Source: JANNHP01 sp031404455 (GTDB lineage Bacteria; Planctomycetota; JAJSAM01; JAJVHW01). Taken from it: DNA of 7,760 bases. The translations under genes and the position numbers were made by a program. Below the pieces are notes generated by a model. It did no database searches, had not been told where the DNA came from, and was given only the letters and a program-made list of their open reading frames with translations. The DNA is taken from NCBI GenBank assembly GCA_031404455.1, contig JANNHP010000008.1:1-7760 (forward strand), given 5' to 3'. Positions 1 through 5,964 of this stretch are shown piece by piece (positions within the stretch are counted from its first letter, which is position 1; every line of letters starts with the position of its first letter).

Positions 1-1564
1 CGTCGCGCTTCACCGCGAACACGTCCACGCGGAGCTTCTTGTCCTTCAGGAAGTCCTCCTGCGCCTTCACGGTCTCGGTGTCGCCGCGGATGTGCGGCAG
101 CGCCGTGTTCGGGCCCGGGAACATGTGCGAGCGCACGAGCCCGTTCTTCGCGGAGACGTCGCCGAGCGGCGCCGGGACGAGCGGCATGTGGCAGTCCTGG
201 CAGTTCTTCGCGACGGGCGGATTGTAGAAAGTGCGGGCATTGTTCTTCGAGACGCCCGAGTCCTGGTGGCCGTCGTACTCGTTCTGTCCGCGGATCCAGC
301 GATAGCCGTTGACGGGTTTGTCGAGCGACACCTTGTGGCACGTACCGCAGAACTCCGACGTGCGGAAGACGGGCTTCAGCATGTCGCGCTTGTGGACGTC
401 GGGCTTGCTCTTGACGAGCGCGTCGTGGACCTCGGCGGCGAGCCCCGACTTCGCGTCGGCGTAGAGATACGGATCGGGCGCGGCGTCCGCGATGCGGTAC
501 GCTCCGTTGCCTCCGACGCCGTGGACCTCATCCATGAGATGGCACGCGAGGCACGTGAGCCCCGCCTGCGACTCGGGGATCGTCGGCACGATCTCCTTCG
601 TCATGTTCCCCGCCATCATGATCGCGGGGTCGTGGCAGCCCGCGCACCACTGCGAACGCTGCTTGCCGTCCTCCTCCTTGCGGATCGCCTCGACGCTCGC
701 GCGGTAGAAGGGGTTGTTGAACGACGCGAAGCGGTGCGCCGACTTCGACCACTGCTCGACGATGTCGGCGTGGCAGCGGGCGCACGTCTCGGAGCCGATG
801 CGCGCGTTGACGGCGAAGCCGTACTTCTCGATCTCCTCGTTCAGGAGGGCCTGCGTCCCGAGGTCGTTGTTCGTGAGGAGCCCCGGCGGCAGGAAGCCGC
901 CGGTCACCGACTGCGTGCTCGCGGGGGCGAACGTGCTCTTCGGGTCCGCGCCGCCGGGGCCGTGGTCGTACCAGACGTCCTTCCACGGATCGACGCCGTC
1001 CTTCGGCTTCGCGACGAACTTCTGCGGCTCGGGCTGATCGGGCGGGAGCGTCGCCTGGTGGATCACCAGCGAGCCCACGAACACGAGCGCGACCGTGCCG
1101 AACCCGGCGCGAACAGCCCACGCCTTCGGCTTGTGGTGCGAGATGAACCGGTGGACGACGTAGCCGAGCGACACGACGAGCGCCATCACCTGGTGCGAAA
1201 CGAACGCCCAGCGGTTCTCGACGCTGTTCGCCTTCTGGAAGAGGAAGAGCCCCGTCACGAAGAGGGCGACGGTCGCCGTCGTGACGGCCAGGCCCGTCCA
1301 CACCGCGCGGCGGTTGTGCATCGCGAGCGCGCGGCGCATGTGCCACACGACGAAGACCGCCATCGGCACGAGCACGAGGATGCCCACCGCGACGTGCAGC
1401 ACGAGTTGCGACTGGTAGAAGCGCGTGAGCGCCGAAGCGTACGACTCGCCGGCGAGGAGTCGCGCGGCGAAGAGGTACGCGGCGTTGCCCGTCATGAAGA
1501 CGGCGAGCGCCATCAGCGCGAGGTGGAGCCTGCGCTGCCCGGTGGTCAGGATCGAATCGGCCAT
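1..1564 (-). CDS. Membrane-anchored multiheme cytochrome c (partial, 3' end beyond window)
   Basis: A frame opens at ATG 1564 and stays open for 521 codons to the window edge, so the C-terminus is missing. Seen: five hydrophobic segments at about residues 13-37, 54-74, 87-109, 119-141 and 148-170, then a hydrophilic domain with five CxxCH haem-attachment sites at 261 (CARCH), 307 (CAGCH), 338 (CLACH), 406 (CGTCH) and 455 (CQDCH). Basic loops at 75-86 and 141-147 suggest an N-in topology, which puts the haem domain in the periplasm, where c-type haem is attached. The stretch after the first site (QWSKSAHRF) resembles cytochrome c554-type multihaem domains, and RGQNEYDGHQDSGVS after the fourth is a pattern I associate with envelope multihaem cytochromes. 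Inferred role: moving electrons between the quinone pool and periplasmic partners. It is the third gene of a same-strand series. More haem sites may lie beyond the edge, and the electron donor and acceptor are unknown. Confidence 0.9.
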   Translation of the reverse strand, partial: MADSILTTGQRRLHLALMALAVFMTGNAAYLFAARLLAGESYASALTRFYQSQLVLHVAVGILVLVPMAVFVVWHMRRALAMHNRRAVWTGLAVTTATVALFVTGLFLFQKANSVENRWAFVSHQVMALVVSLGYVVHRFISHHKPKAWAVRAGFGTVALVFVGSLVIHQATLPPDQPEPQKFVAKPKDGVDPWKDVWYDHGPGGADPKSTFAPASTQSVTGGFLPPGLLTNNDLGTQALLNEEIEKYGFAVNARIGSETCARCHADIVEQWSKSAHRFASFNNPFYRASVEAIRKEEDGKQRSQWCAGCHDPAIMMAGNMTKEIVPTIPESQAGLTCLACHLMDEVHGVGGNGAYRIADAAPDPYLYADAKSGLAAEVHDALVKSKPDVHKRDMLKPVFRTSEFCGTCHKVSLDKPVNGYRWIRGQNEYDGHQDSGVSKNNARTFYNPPVAKNCQDCHMPLVPAPLGDVSAKNGLVRSHMFPGPNTALPHIRGDTETVKAQEDFLKDKKLRVDVFAVKRD

Positions 1565-1565
1565 G

Positions 1566-1572
1566 TCACCTC
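1566..1572 (-). promoter_or_regulatory. Ribosome binding site of the multiheme cytochrome gene
   Basis: On the minus strand GAGGTGA ends one base before ATG 1564. The GAGG core leaves four bases to the start codon, which is rather short but usable. It supports ATG 1564 as the start, as does the fact that the first hydrophobic segment begins about 12 residues later. The rest of the 102-bp gap (1565-1666) holds no strong hairpin or promoter that I can see. Confidence 0.6.
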
Positions 1573-1666
1573 GTACGGAGAGCCTGGGACGAGCTGCCGG
1601 TGGAATGATGCCCGAAGGCGCCGCGCGCAACGCAGGCTCGGCCACGCGCCGCCCCGCGGACCGGCG

Positions 1667-3598
1667 TCACTTCGCGACGGGCACGCGTCCGAGGCGGGTC
1701 TCCAGAGTCTTCGCGTTCTCGGGGATCCACTCGGCCCACTCGAAGTCGAGCCCGACGGCCTCGACGACGTTCATGATGCTGCGCGGGCTCGCCTCGTCGT
1801 GGCCGAGGCCGAACATGTGCCCCGCCTCGTGCGAACCGGTCAGCGCGAAGCCCTGCGTGAAGCCGTCGTGGAGCGCGCGGATCCCGTCGCCGCGCAGGTT
1901 CCGTTCGAGCGAGGTCCCCCACTTGTACGAACCGTTCACGTACGCGCGGTCGTCGATCGAGATCGGCGGCACGAGCGCCTGCTTCACGTAGATCGTCCGC
2001 TGGATGAACGTCGTGAACACCTCGCACGACGTGCCGTGCGCGACGCCGCCGGTGCTCGGGTTGTCGCCGCGCAGCACCATCTCGAAGCGCTGGCCGCCCT
2101 TCAGGCCGGGCGGGTCCTTCTCGGTGCCGAACGTGACGTTGTAGGAGATGCCCGGGATCGGCGTGCCGTCGGGGTTCCTGAGGAAGAGACGGTGGAGGCG
2201 CGACATCGTGCGGCCCATCAGGTCGTCGACGAGTTCCGCGCGGAACCCCTCCTCGTAGGCGCCGGGGTCGAGGCCGAGCGCCTTCAGGTCCTTCTCGATC
2301 GTGCGCTCCTCCGGCTTGCCCCAGTGCATCCACACGTAGCAGGACCCGGGCTCGTACTTGAAACGCGACCCGGAGAAGAACCCGACCTGCGGGATGCCCG
2401 AGATGGGGAGAGTCGTCGGTCGCTGGCGCGCGCACGGCGGGTCTTCGCGAAACTTCGCGCCGCGCCAGCCCTCGAAACGCGCGAGGCACGCGTGTCCCCA
2501 CGTCTCGAACACGTACTTGCCGCGGGCGCCCTCCCGCTTCAGGTTGCGCATCGAAGAGAGGAACTTCCGCTCCCGCTTCTTCTCGGGCGATTCCGGCGCG
2601 CGTCGCAGCGCTTCGGACACCCAACGCCCGGCGCGCCATCCGCGGACGGTCGCGGCGTAGAGGTGCCCGCCGGTCTCCTTCGCAACCTCGGCGAGCGGCG
2701 CCGCGTCGGCGGGCGCGGGACTGCCCTTGCCGTCGGCGTAGTCCTCGAAGTAGGCAGACTCGAGCGCCCACGCGGACGTCGCGGCGCCCGACGCGAAACT
2801 CGGGACTGCGCGGGAAGCGAGCCCCTGCGCGAAGAGCACGGGCGCCTCGACCTTGGCCGCGGCACACGCGGCGGCGAGGCGCTCGGCGGCCGCCGGCCCG
2901 CCGAAGTAGACGATGCCGTCGGCTCCGCCGTCGGCGGCGGTCGCGTCGGCCGCGGCCTTCGTCGCATACCGTCCGAGCACGCCCTTCACCTCGCTGACGC
3001 CGAACTCAGCCGGGAGCGCCAAGGGCGCGCGCGGGCGCTGGCTCGTGTGATGGAGCCGGGCGCACTTCGACGCGGCCTCGATCGCGCGGGCGGAGCCGTC
3101 GTGGAAGACGGCGGGATCGTGGACGCCGAGCGGTTGCAGCAGGAAGTCCATCGCGTAGAGCGCCTCGTCGGTCGGGGAGAGCCCGCCCGCCCAGAACACG
3201 GCGCGGTCCGGATCGAGGTCCGGCCGCGTCGCCTCCGGGGAGAGGACGAGGAGCGGCACCTTCGCCTTCTCGGCCGACTTCTCGACGAGCGCCGTCTCGC
3301 CGTCGGCGACGAACGCGAAGGCGAGGGCGACGTCCCGCTTCCCGAGGTCCGCGAAGAAGGCGTCGTAAGCGCGCGGCTTCTTCGGCGTCTCGCGGGTCAG
3401 TTCCACGGAGACCCCGCCCGCGAGCGCCGCCTTCACGCCCGCGAACGCCTCGTCGGAGGTCGCGGCGAGCGGTCCGTCGGCCGCCGCGAGGAACACGATC
3501 TTCGCCGGCGCAGCGGGCTTCTCCGGAGCGGCCGACGCGGCACCCGGCGCCACGAGAGCGGCGGCGAGCCCGGCGAACGCAGTCGCGCGGCGAATCAT
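1667..3598 (-). CDS. Secreted binding-protein-like domain fused to a metzincin zinc protease domain
   Basis: 643 residues from ATG 3598. Residues 1-23 form a signal peptide: RR, a hydrophobic core, and an A-S-A site before APEK. Residues about 32-385 read as a type I periplasmic-binding fold of the Leu/Ile/Val-receptor kind: alternating beta strands and helices, with VPLLVLSPEAT at 114-124 and ADGIVYFGGP at 226-235. Residues about 400-643 hold a protease domain with the full zinc motif H590-E591-AG-H594-MFG-LG-H600-D601 and a Met-turn SIMN with M609 nine residues after the third histidine, most like matrixins and other metzincins. All three zinc ligands and the catalytic glutamate are present, so it should be active; family knowledge predicts peptide hydrolysis outside the cytoplasm. 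There is no obvious pro-domain cysteine switch. Six cysteines in the mature part (179, 245, 371, 389, 420, 525) could form disulfides. It starts 9 bp after the transporter gene. The ligand and substrate are unknown, and the binding domain may only be structural. Confidence 0.82.
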   Translation of the reverse strand: MIRRATAFAGLAAALVAPGAASAAPEKPAAPAKIVFLAAADGPLAATSDEAFAGVKAALAGGVSVELTRETPKKPRAYDAFFADLGKRDVALAFAFVADGETALVEKSAEKAKVPLLVLSPEATRPDLDPDRAVFWAGGLSPTDEALYAMDFLLQPLGVHDPAVFHDGSARAIEAASKCARLHHTSQRPRAPLALPAEFGVSEVKGVLGRYATKAAADATAADGGADGIVYFGGPAAAERLAAACAAAKVEAPVLFAQGLASRAVPSFASGAATSAWALESAYFEDYADGKGSPAPADAAPLAEVAKETGGHLYAATVRGWRAGRWVSEALRRAPESPEKKRERKFLSSMRNLKREGARGKYVFETWGHACLARFEGWRGAKFREDPPCARQRPTTLPISGIPQVGFFSGSRFKYEPGSCYVWMHWGKPEERTIEKDLKALGLDPGAYEEGFRAELVDDLMGRTMSRLHRLFLRNPDGTPIPGISYNVTFGTEKDPPGLKGGQRFEMVLRGDNPSTGGVAHGTSCEVFTTFIQRTIYVKQALVPPISIDDRAYVNGSYKWGTSLERNLRGDGIRALHDGFTQGFALTGSHEAGHMFGLGHDEASPRSIMNVVEAVGLDFEWAEWIPENAKTLETRLGRVPVAK

Positions 3599-3604
3599 GC
3601 CGAG

Positions 3605-3610
3605 AGCCTA
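3605..3610 (-). promoter_or_regulatory. Candidate -10 element (TAGGCT) of the protease-fusion gene
   Basis: TAGGCT on the minus strand ends six bases before ATG 3598, the spacing expected if transcription began at or next to the A of the start codon. Its first three bases are also the TAG stop of the upstream transporter gene, so it may be chance. No TTGACA-like -35 is visible. The competing explanation is translation from GGGGAG at 3612-3617, which lies 13 bases from the ATG, longer than usual. Confidence 0.25.
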
Positions 3611-4486
3611 ACTCCCCGCCGCGCCGGTCGCCGTCTCGATCCTCGGACGCAGCACGGTCAGCGCGACGGCGCCCATCACGAGCAGCGCGCCGGCCAGGTC
3701 GCGGACGCCGAACGTCTCGCCCGCGAGCCAGACGCCGAACATCGCCGCGAACACCGGCTCGCCGCAGAAGAGCACCGCGGTCCGTGTCGGCGGCACGCGC
3801 TTCTGTCCCCACGCCTGGACGAGGAACCCCAGCGCGTTCGTCACGACGCCGAGGAAGAGGAACCACCCGACGAGTTCGGCGCTCCAGCGGACCGCGACGT
3901 CGCCCGCCGCGACCGCGCCCGCCGTCCCGACGACGACGAGCACGAGCATCTGGATGGCCGCGAGGCGCACGGGATCGACCCGCTCGGCGACGCGCCCGAC
4001 GACGACGATGTGCGCGGCCCAAGCGAGCGCGGCCAGCGCCACCACCGCCTCGGCCAAGGACATCGTGAAGTCGGACCGGACGACCATCAGCGCGATCCCG
4101 GCGGTCGCGACGGCGAGGGCCGCCATGTCGCGCCCGGGCGGCAGGCGCCGGTAGACGACGGCCTCGAACGCGGGGACGAGCGTGACGTAGAACGCGGTCA
4201 GGAACCCGCTCTTGCCGGGCGTCGCCTCCGTCAATCCGGCGGTCTGCAGCACGTAGCCTCCGGCGAGGAGCAGTCCGCCGAGGATGCCGGCGCGCCACTC
4301 GAGACGCGTCGCCGCGAAGGCCCGGGGACGGAGTGCCAAGAGGCAGACGACTCCGATGCCGGTTCGGACCGCGATCGACGTCATCACCGGGCAGGCCTCG
4401 AGGACGCGCGGCACGCCGACGAACGAGAGCCCCCAGGCGGCGGTCATGCCGAAGAGGGCGAGTTCGGGCAGGGGCAGCTTTCGCAA
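3608..4486 (-). CDS. EamA/DMT-family transporter, ten transmembrane segments
   Basis: 292 residues, the usual length for this family. It is almost wholly hydrophobic, with about ten membrane segments near residues 7-27, 33-51, 68-85, 93-112, 121-136, 144-163, 175-194, 205-225, 235-255 and 262-279, arranged as two EamA repeats. Family hallmarks are AWGLSFVGVPR in the first segment, GYVLQTAGLTEATPGKSGFL at 77-96, and GEPVFAAMFGVWLAGE at 242-257, a typical second-repeat signature. Members export or import small metabolites such as amino acids or drugs; the substrate cannot be read from sequence. The start is TTG 4486: an in-frame TAG lies five codons upstream (4499-4501), and the only nearby ATG, at 4447 (codon 14), would cut into the first membrane segment and has no ribosome binding site. 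It is the first gene of the minus-strand series, 9 bp ahead of the protease fusion, and is divergent from the gene at 4621. Confidence 0.88.
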   Translation of the reverse strand: MRKLPLPELALFGMTAAWGLSFVGVPRVLEACPVMTSIAVRTGIGVVCLLALRPRAFAATRLEWRAGILGGLLLAGGYVLQTAGLTEATPGKSGFLTAFYVTLVPAFEAVVYRRLPPGRDMAALAVATAGIALMVVRSDFTMSLAEAVVALAALAWAAHIVVVGRVAERVDPVRLAAIQMLVLVVVGTAGAVAAGDVAVRWSAELVGWFLFLGVVTNALGFLVQAWGQKRVPPTRTAVLFCGEPVFAAMFGVWLAGETFGVRDLAGALLVMGAVALTVLRPRIETATGAAGS

Positions 4487-4495
4487 GCGGTGACG

Positions 4496-4501
4496 AGACT
4501 A
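4496..4501 (-). promoter_or_regulatory. Candidate -10 element (TAGTCT) of the transporter gene
   Basis: TAGTCT on the minus strand sits nine bases before TTG 4486, and no Shine-Dalgarno sequence lies between them. If used as a -10 box it would give a leader of only two or three bases. No clear -35 partner is visible. This would be the head of the transporter, protease and cytochrome series. Confidence 0.3.
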
Positions 4502-4551
4502 GAACGGCCGGGAAGGAACGCGCCGCCCCCAGCCATAGTTCCCGGGAGCCC

Positions 4552-4563
4552 CCGCCCGGGCGG
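4552..4563. repeat. 12-bp perfect palindrome in the divergent intergenic region
   Basis: CCGCCCGGGCGG reads the same on both strands. Its central CCCGGG (4555-4560) is repeated at 4541-4546, so a 6-bp stem with an 8-base loop could also form. It lies between the two divergent genes and directly before TAGACT at 4565, so an operator is possible. In DNA this GC-rich, such a palindrome can also arise by chance. Confidence 0.35.
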
Positions 4564-4564
4564 C

Positions 4565-4570
4565 TAGACT
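4565..4570 (+). promoter_or_regulatory. Candidate -10 element (TAGACT) of the 180-residue protein gene
   Basis: TAGACT lies about 50 bases before ATG 4621, a normal distance for a leader that carries a ribosome binding site. It fits the TANNNT form of -10 boxes in GC-rich bacteria. The bases 17 upstream do not resemble TTGACA. Confidence 0.3.
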
Positions 4571-4600
4571 TGTGCGGTGCCTCCGCCGCCCAACCGGTGG

Positions 4601-4613
4601 AAGGAGGCGGGAG
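4601..4613 (+). promoter_or_regulatory. Ribosome binding site of the 180-residue protein gene
   Basis: AAGGAGG at 4601-4607 is a near-perfect anti-16S match but lies 13 bases from ATG 4621. A second purine run, GGGAG, at 4609-4613 lies at the better distance of seven bases. Together they fix ATG 4621 as the start and reject the longer upstream reading of the same frame. Confidence 0.65.
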
Positions 4614-4620
4614 ACCCCGC

Positions 4621-5163
4621 ATGCCCCCAAAGACCTCGGAGTTCCTCGCGCTCGAGCGCGCGATCGCTCCCTTCGCCGAGGGCTTCCAGGTGAAGAGCGA
4701 GATCAAGGAGGGGCTCTCGGGCGTCTACCTGCACCGCGTGGGCGGGGCGAAGCGGACGGAGATCGGGGTGTTCGCCGGACTCGTCGTCGACGCCACGGTC
4801 TACCCGCACTTCCGCCGGATCGACGGCGTGCAGGCGATCGTCATGGCCTACACGAAGCCGCTGAAGTCGCCCATCCGCAAGGTGCTGGTCGCCGAGGAGG
4901 AGTCGATCTTCCGCACGGCCCACCAGACGCTCATGCCGATCGCCAGCCCCGAGCCTTTCGAGCTCTTCGACACCGAGATCGGTGCTCTCGTGCGCCGCCG
5001 CCGCCTCCCTGAGGGCGCGGACAGCCTCTCCGACCGCCGCCTCCTCGAGTTCTGCCGCGGGAGCCTGGCTCTCCTCGGGCAGGCGAGCCTCTTGGACACT
5101 CTGCGGCAGTTCGACTTCGCGACGATGACGGTCCCGCCGCCGAGCGTTCCGGAGAAATCCTAG
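4621..5163 (+). CDS. Hypothetical 180-residue cytoplasmic protein upstream of sufC
   Basis: I do not recognise this family. It runs from ATG 4621, backed by a strong ribosome binding site, to TAG 5161-5163. There is no signal peptide and no membrane segment. The pattern looks like a mixed alpha/beta domain: a charged N-terminal helix, strands around EIGVFAGLVVDATVY (47-61) and VQAIVMAYTKP (70-80), an acidic AEEESIF (91-97), a basic RRRR run at 125-128, and a C-terminal helix at about 138-163 before a proline-rich tail. The single cysteine, C145, argues against its being a metal or cluster-binding protein by itself. Its stop lies 35 bp before sufC ATG with no visible terminator between, so part of the suf transcription may read through from it. 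A link to Fe-S assembly is only positional. Confidence 0.75.
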   Translation: MPPKTSEFLALERAIAPFAEGFQVKSEIKEGLSGVYLHRVGGAKRTEIGVFAGLVVDATVYPHFRRIDGVQAIVMAYTKPLKSPIRKVLVAEEESIFRTAHQTLMPIASPEPFELFDTEIGALVRRRRLPEGADSLSDRRLLEFCRGSLALLGQASLLDTLRQFDFATMTVPPPSVPEKS

Positions 5164-5188
5164 AACTTACTCCGGATTTGGTTAGCCT
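5149..5188 (+). promoter_or_regulatory. Probable promoter/operator region of sufCBD
   Basis: A locally AT-richer patch (about 5155-5187) spans the end of the preceding gene and the 35-bp gap before sufC. It holds TAGCCT at 5183-5188, ten bases before ATG 5199, as a possible -10 box; the palindrome TCCGGA twice (5149-5154 and 5171-5176), 22 bp apart, about two helical turns; and an inverted repeat AAATCC at 5155-5160 and GGATTT at 5174-5179. No recognised IscR or Fur box was found. No clear Shine-Dalgarno precedes sufC, so a very short leader is possible. Confidence 0.35.
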
Positions 5189-5198
5189 CGCGAGCGCC

Positions 5199-5963
5199 AT
5201 GACCACCCCCATCCTCGAAGTGCCGATCCTCGACGTGAAGGACCTCCACGTCTGCGTGGAGGGCAAGGAGATCCTGAAGGGCGTCTCGCTCACGGTCCTG
5301 CCGGGCGAGATCCACGCCCTGATGGGTCGCAACGGGAGCGGCAAGAGCACGCTCTCGGCGACCCTCATGGGGCACCCCCGGTACCAGGTGACCTCGGGCA
5401 CGGTCCGCTACCTGGGCGAGGACCTCCTGGCGCTCCCAGTCCACGAGCGCGCCAGGAAGGGCGTCTTCCTCTGCTTCCAGTACCCGCACGCGCTCCCGGG
5501 CGTCGGCGTGTCGAACTTCCTCCGTCAGTCGGTGAAGGCCGTCCGCGGCGACGCCGTTCCGTCGAAGGAGTTCCGCCCGCTCGTGAAGAAGCACTTGGCG
5601 ACGATGAGCATCCCCGAGACGTTCATGACCCGGTACGTCAACGACGGCTTCTCGGGCGGCGAGAAGAAGCGGCTCGAGATCCTCCAGATGCTGCTCCTCG
5701 AGCCGAAGCTCGCGATCCTCGACGAGACCGACTCCGGCCTCGACATCGACGCGCTGAAGATCGTGGCCGCGGGCATCAACCTGCTCCGCAGACCCGACCG
5801 CGCGCAGCTCCTCATCACGCACTACCAGCGCATCCTCGACTTCGTCACGCCGCACCAAGTCCACGTCCTGATGAACGGCCGGATCGTCAAGAGCGGCGGC
5901 CCCGAGCTCGCGAAGGAGCTCGAGGAGCGCGGCTACGACTTCGTAGAGAAAGAGGCGGCCTGA
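5199..5963 (+). CDS. sufC: SufC, ATPase of the SUF Fe-S cluster assembly complex
   Basis: 254 residues, normal for SufC. This cytoplasmic ABC-type ATPase binds SufB and SufD, and its ATP cycle reshapes that scaffold so Fe-S clusters can be built; it is not a transporter. Seen: Walker A G43-RNGSGKS, Q-loop Q94 in CFQYP, signature SGGEKKR at 152-158, Walker B LAILDE at 171-176, D-loop SGLD at 179-182, and H-loop H208 in ITHYQR. The DETDSGLDIDALK stretch and SGGEKKRLEILQM are characteristic of SufC and separate it from transport ATPases. ATG 5199 gives the usual N-terminus (ILDVKDLHVCVEGKEILKGV); an in-frame TTG at 5178 would add seven residues without a ribosome binding site. It is the first gene of the suf operon, and its TGA is one base from sufB. 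Confidence 0.97.
   Translation: MTTPILEVPILDVKDLHVCVEGKEILKGVSLTVLPGEIHALMGRNGSGKSTLSATLMGHPRYQVTSGTVRYLGEDLLALPVHERARKGVFLCFQYPHALPGVGVSNFLRQSVKAVRGDAVPSKEFRPLVKKHLATMSIPETFMTRYVNDGFSGGEKKRLEILQMLLLEPKLAILDETDSGLDIDALKIVAAGINLLRRPDRAQLLITHYQRILDFVTPHQVHVLMNGRIVKSGGPELAKELEERGYDFVEKEAA
5951..5955 (+). promoter_or_regulatory. Ribosome binding site of sufB
   Basis: AGAGG lies inside the last codons of sufC, nine bases before ATG 5965. With the one-base gap between sufC stop and sufB start, this points to coupled translation of the two partners. Confidence 0.5.
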
Positions 5964-5964
5964 C

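Noticed and set aside
528..1346. A 272-codon minus-strand frame inside the cytochrome region.
   Set aside because: It overlaps, out of frame, the reading frame that contains all five CxxCH sites and the membrane helices. Its own product is Arg/Pro/Gly-rich with no motif.
1565..1666. Possible terminator or small RNA between the protease and cytochrome genes.
   Set aside because: Only a 3-bp GCC-TTCG-GGC stem and the GGCGCC palindrome are seen, with no U-tract. This is not enough to call either.
1566..2867. A 433-codon minus-strand frame overlapping the protease gene.
   Set aside because: The zinc motif, Met-turn and signal peptide all lie in the other frame, 1667-3598. This one is an Arg-rich shadow.
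92..4567. A plus-strand frame open for 1491 codons, antisense to the cytochrome, protease fusion and transporter.
   Set aside because: The translation is dominated by Arg, Glu, Val, Ala, His and Asp in low-complexity runs, with no domain. It is the mirror of well-supported minus-strand genes in GC-rich DNA, where stop codons are rare in the opposite frame.
4333..4620. Upstream extension of the 180-residue protein's frame.
   Set aside because: It overlaps the start of the transporter and the intergenic region, encodes an Arg-rich stretch, and is displaced by the strong ribosome binding site before ATG 4621.
3006..4706. A 566-codon minus-strand frame across the transporter and the divergent region.
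   Set aside because: It is out of frame with the EamA motifs, crosses the divergent promoter region and has an Arg/Gly/Ala-rich sequence without domain character.
5178..5198. TTG at 5178 as the start of sufC.
   Set aside because: ATG 5199 gives the expected SufC N-terminus. The extra seven residues are unsupported and would place the start inside the likely promoter.
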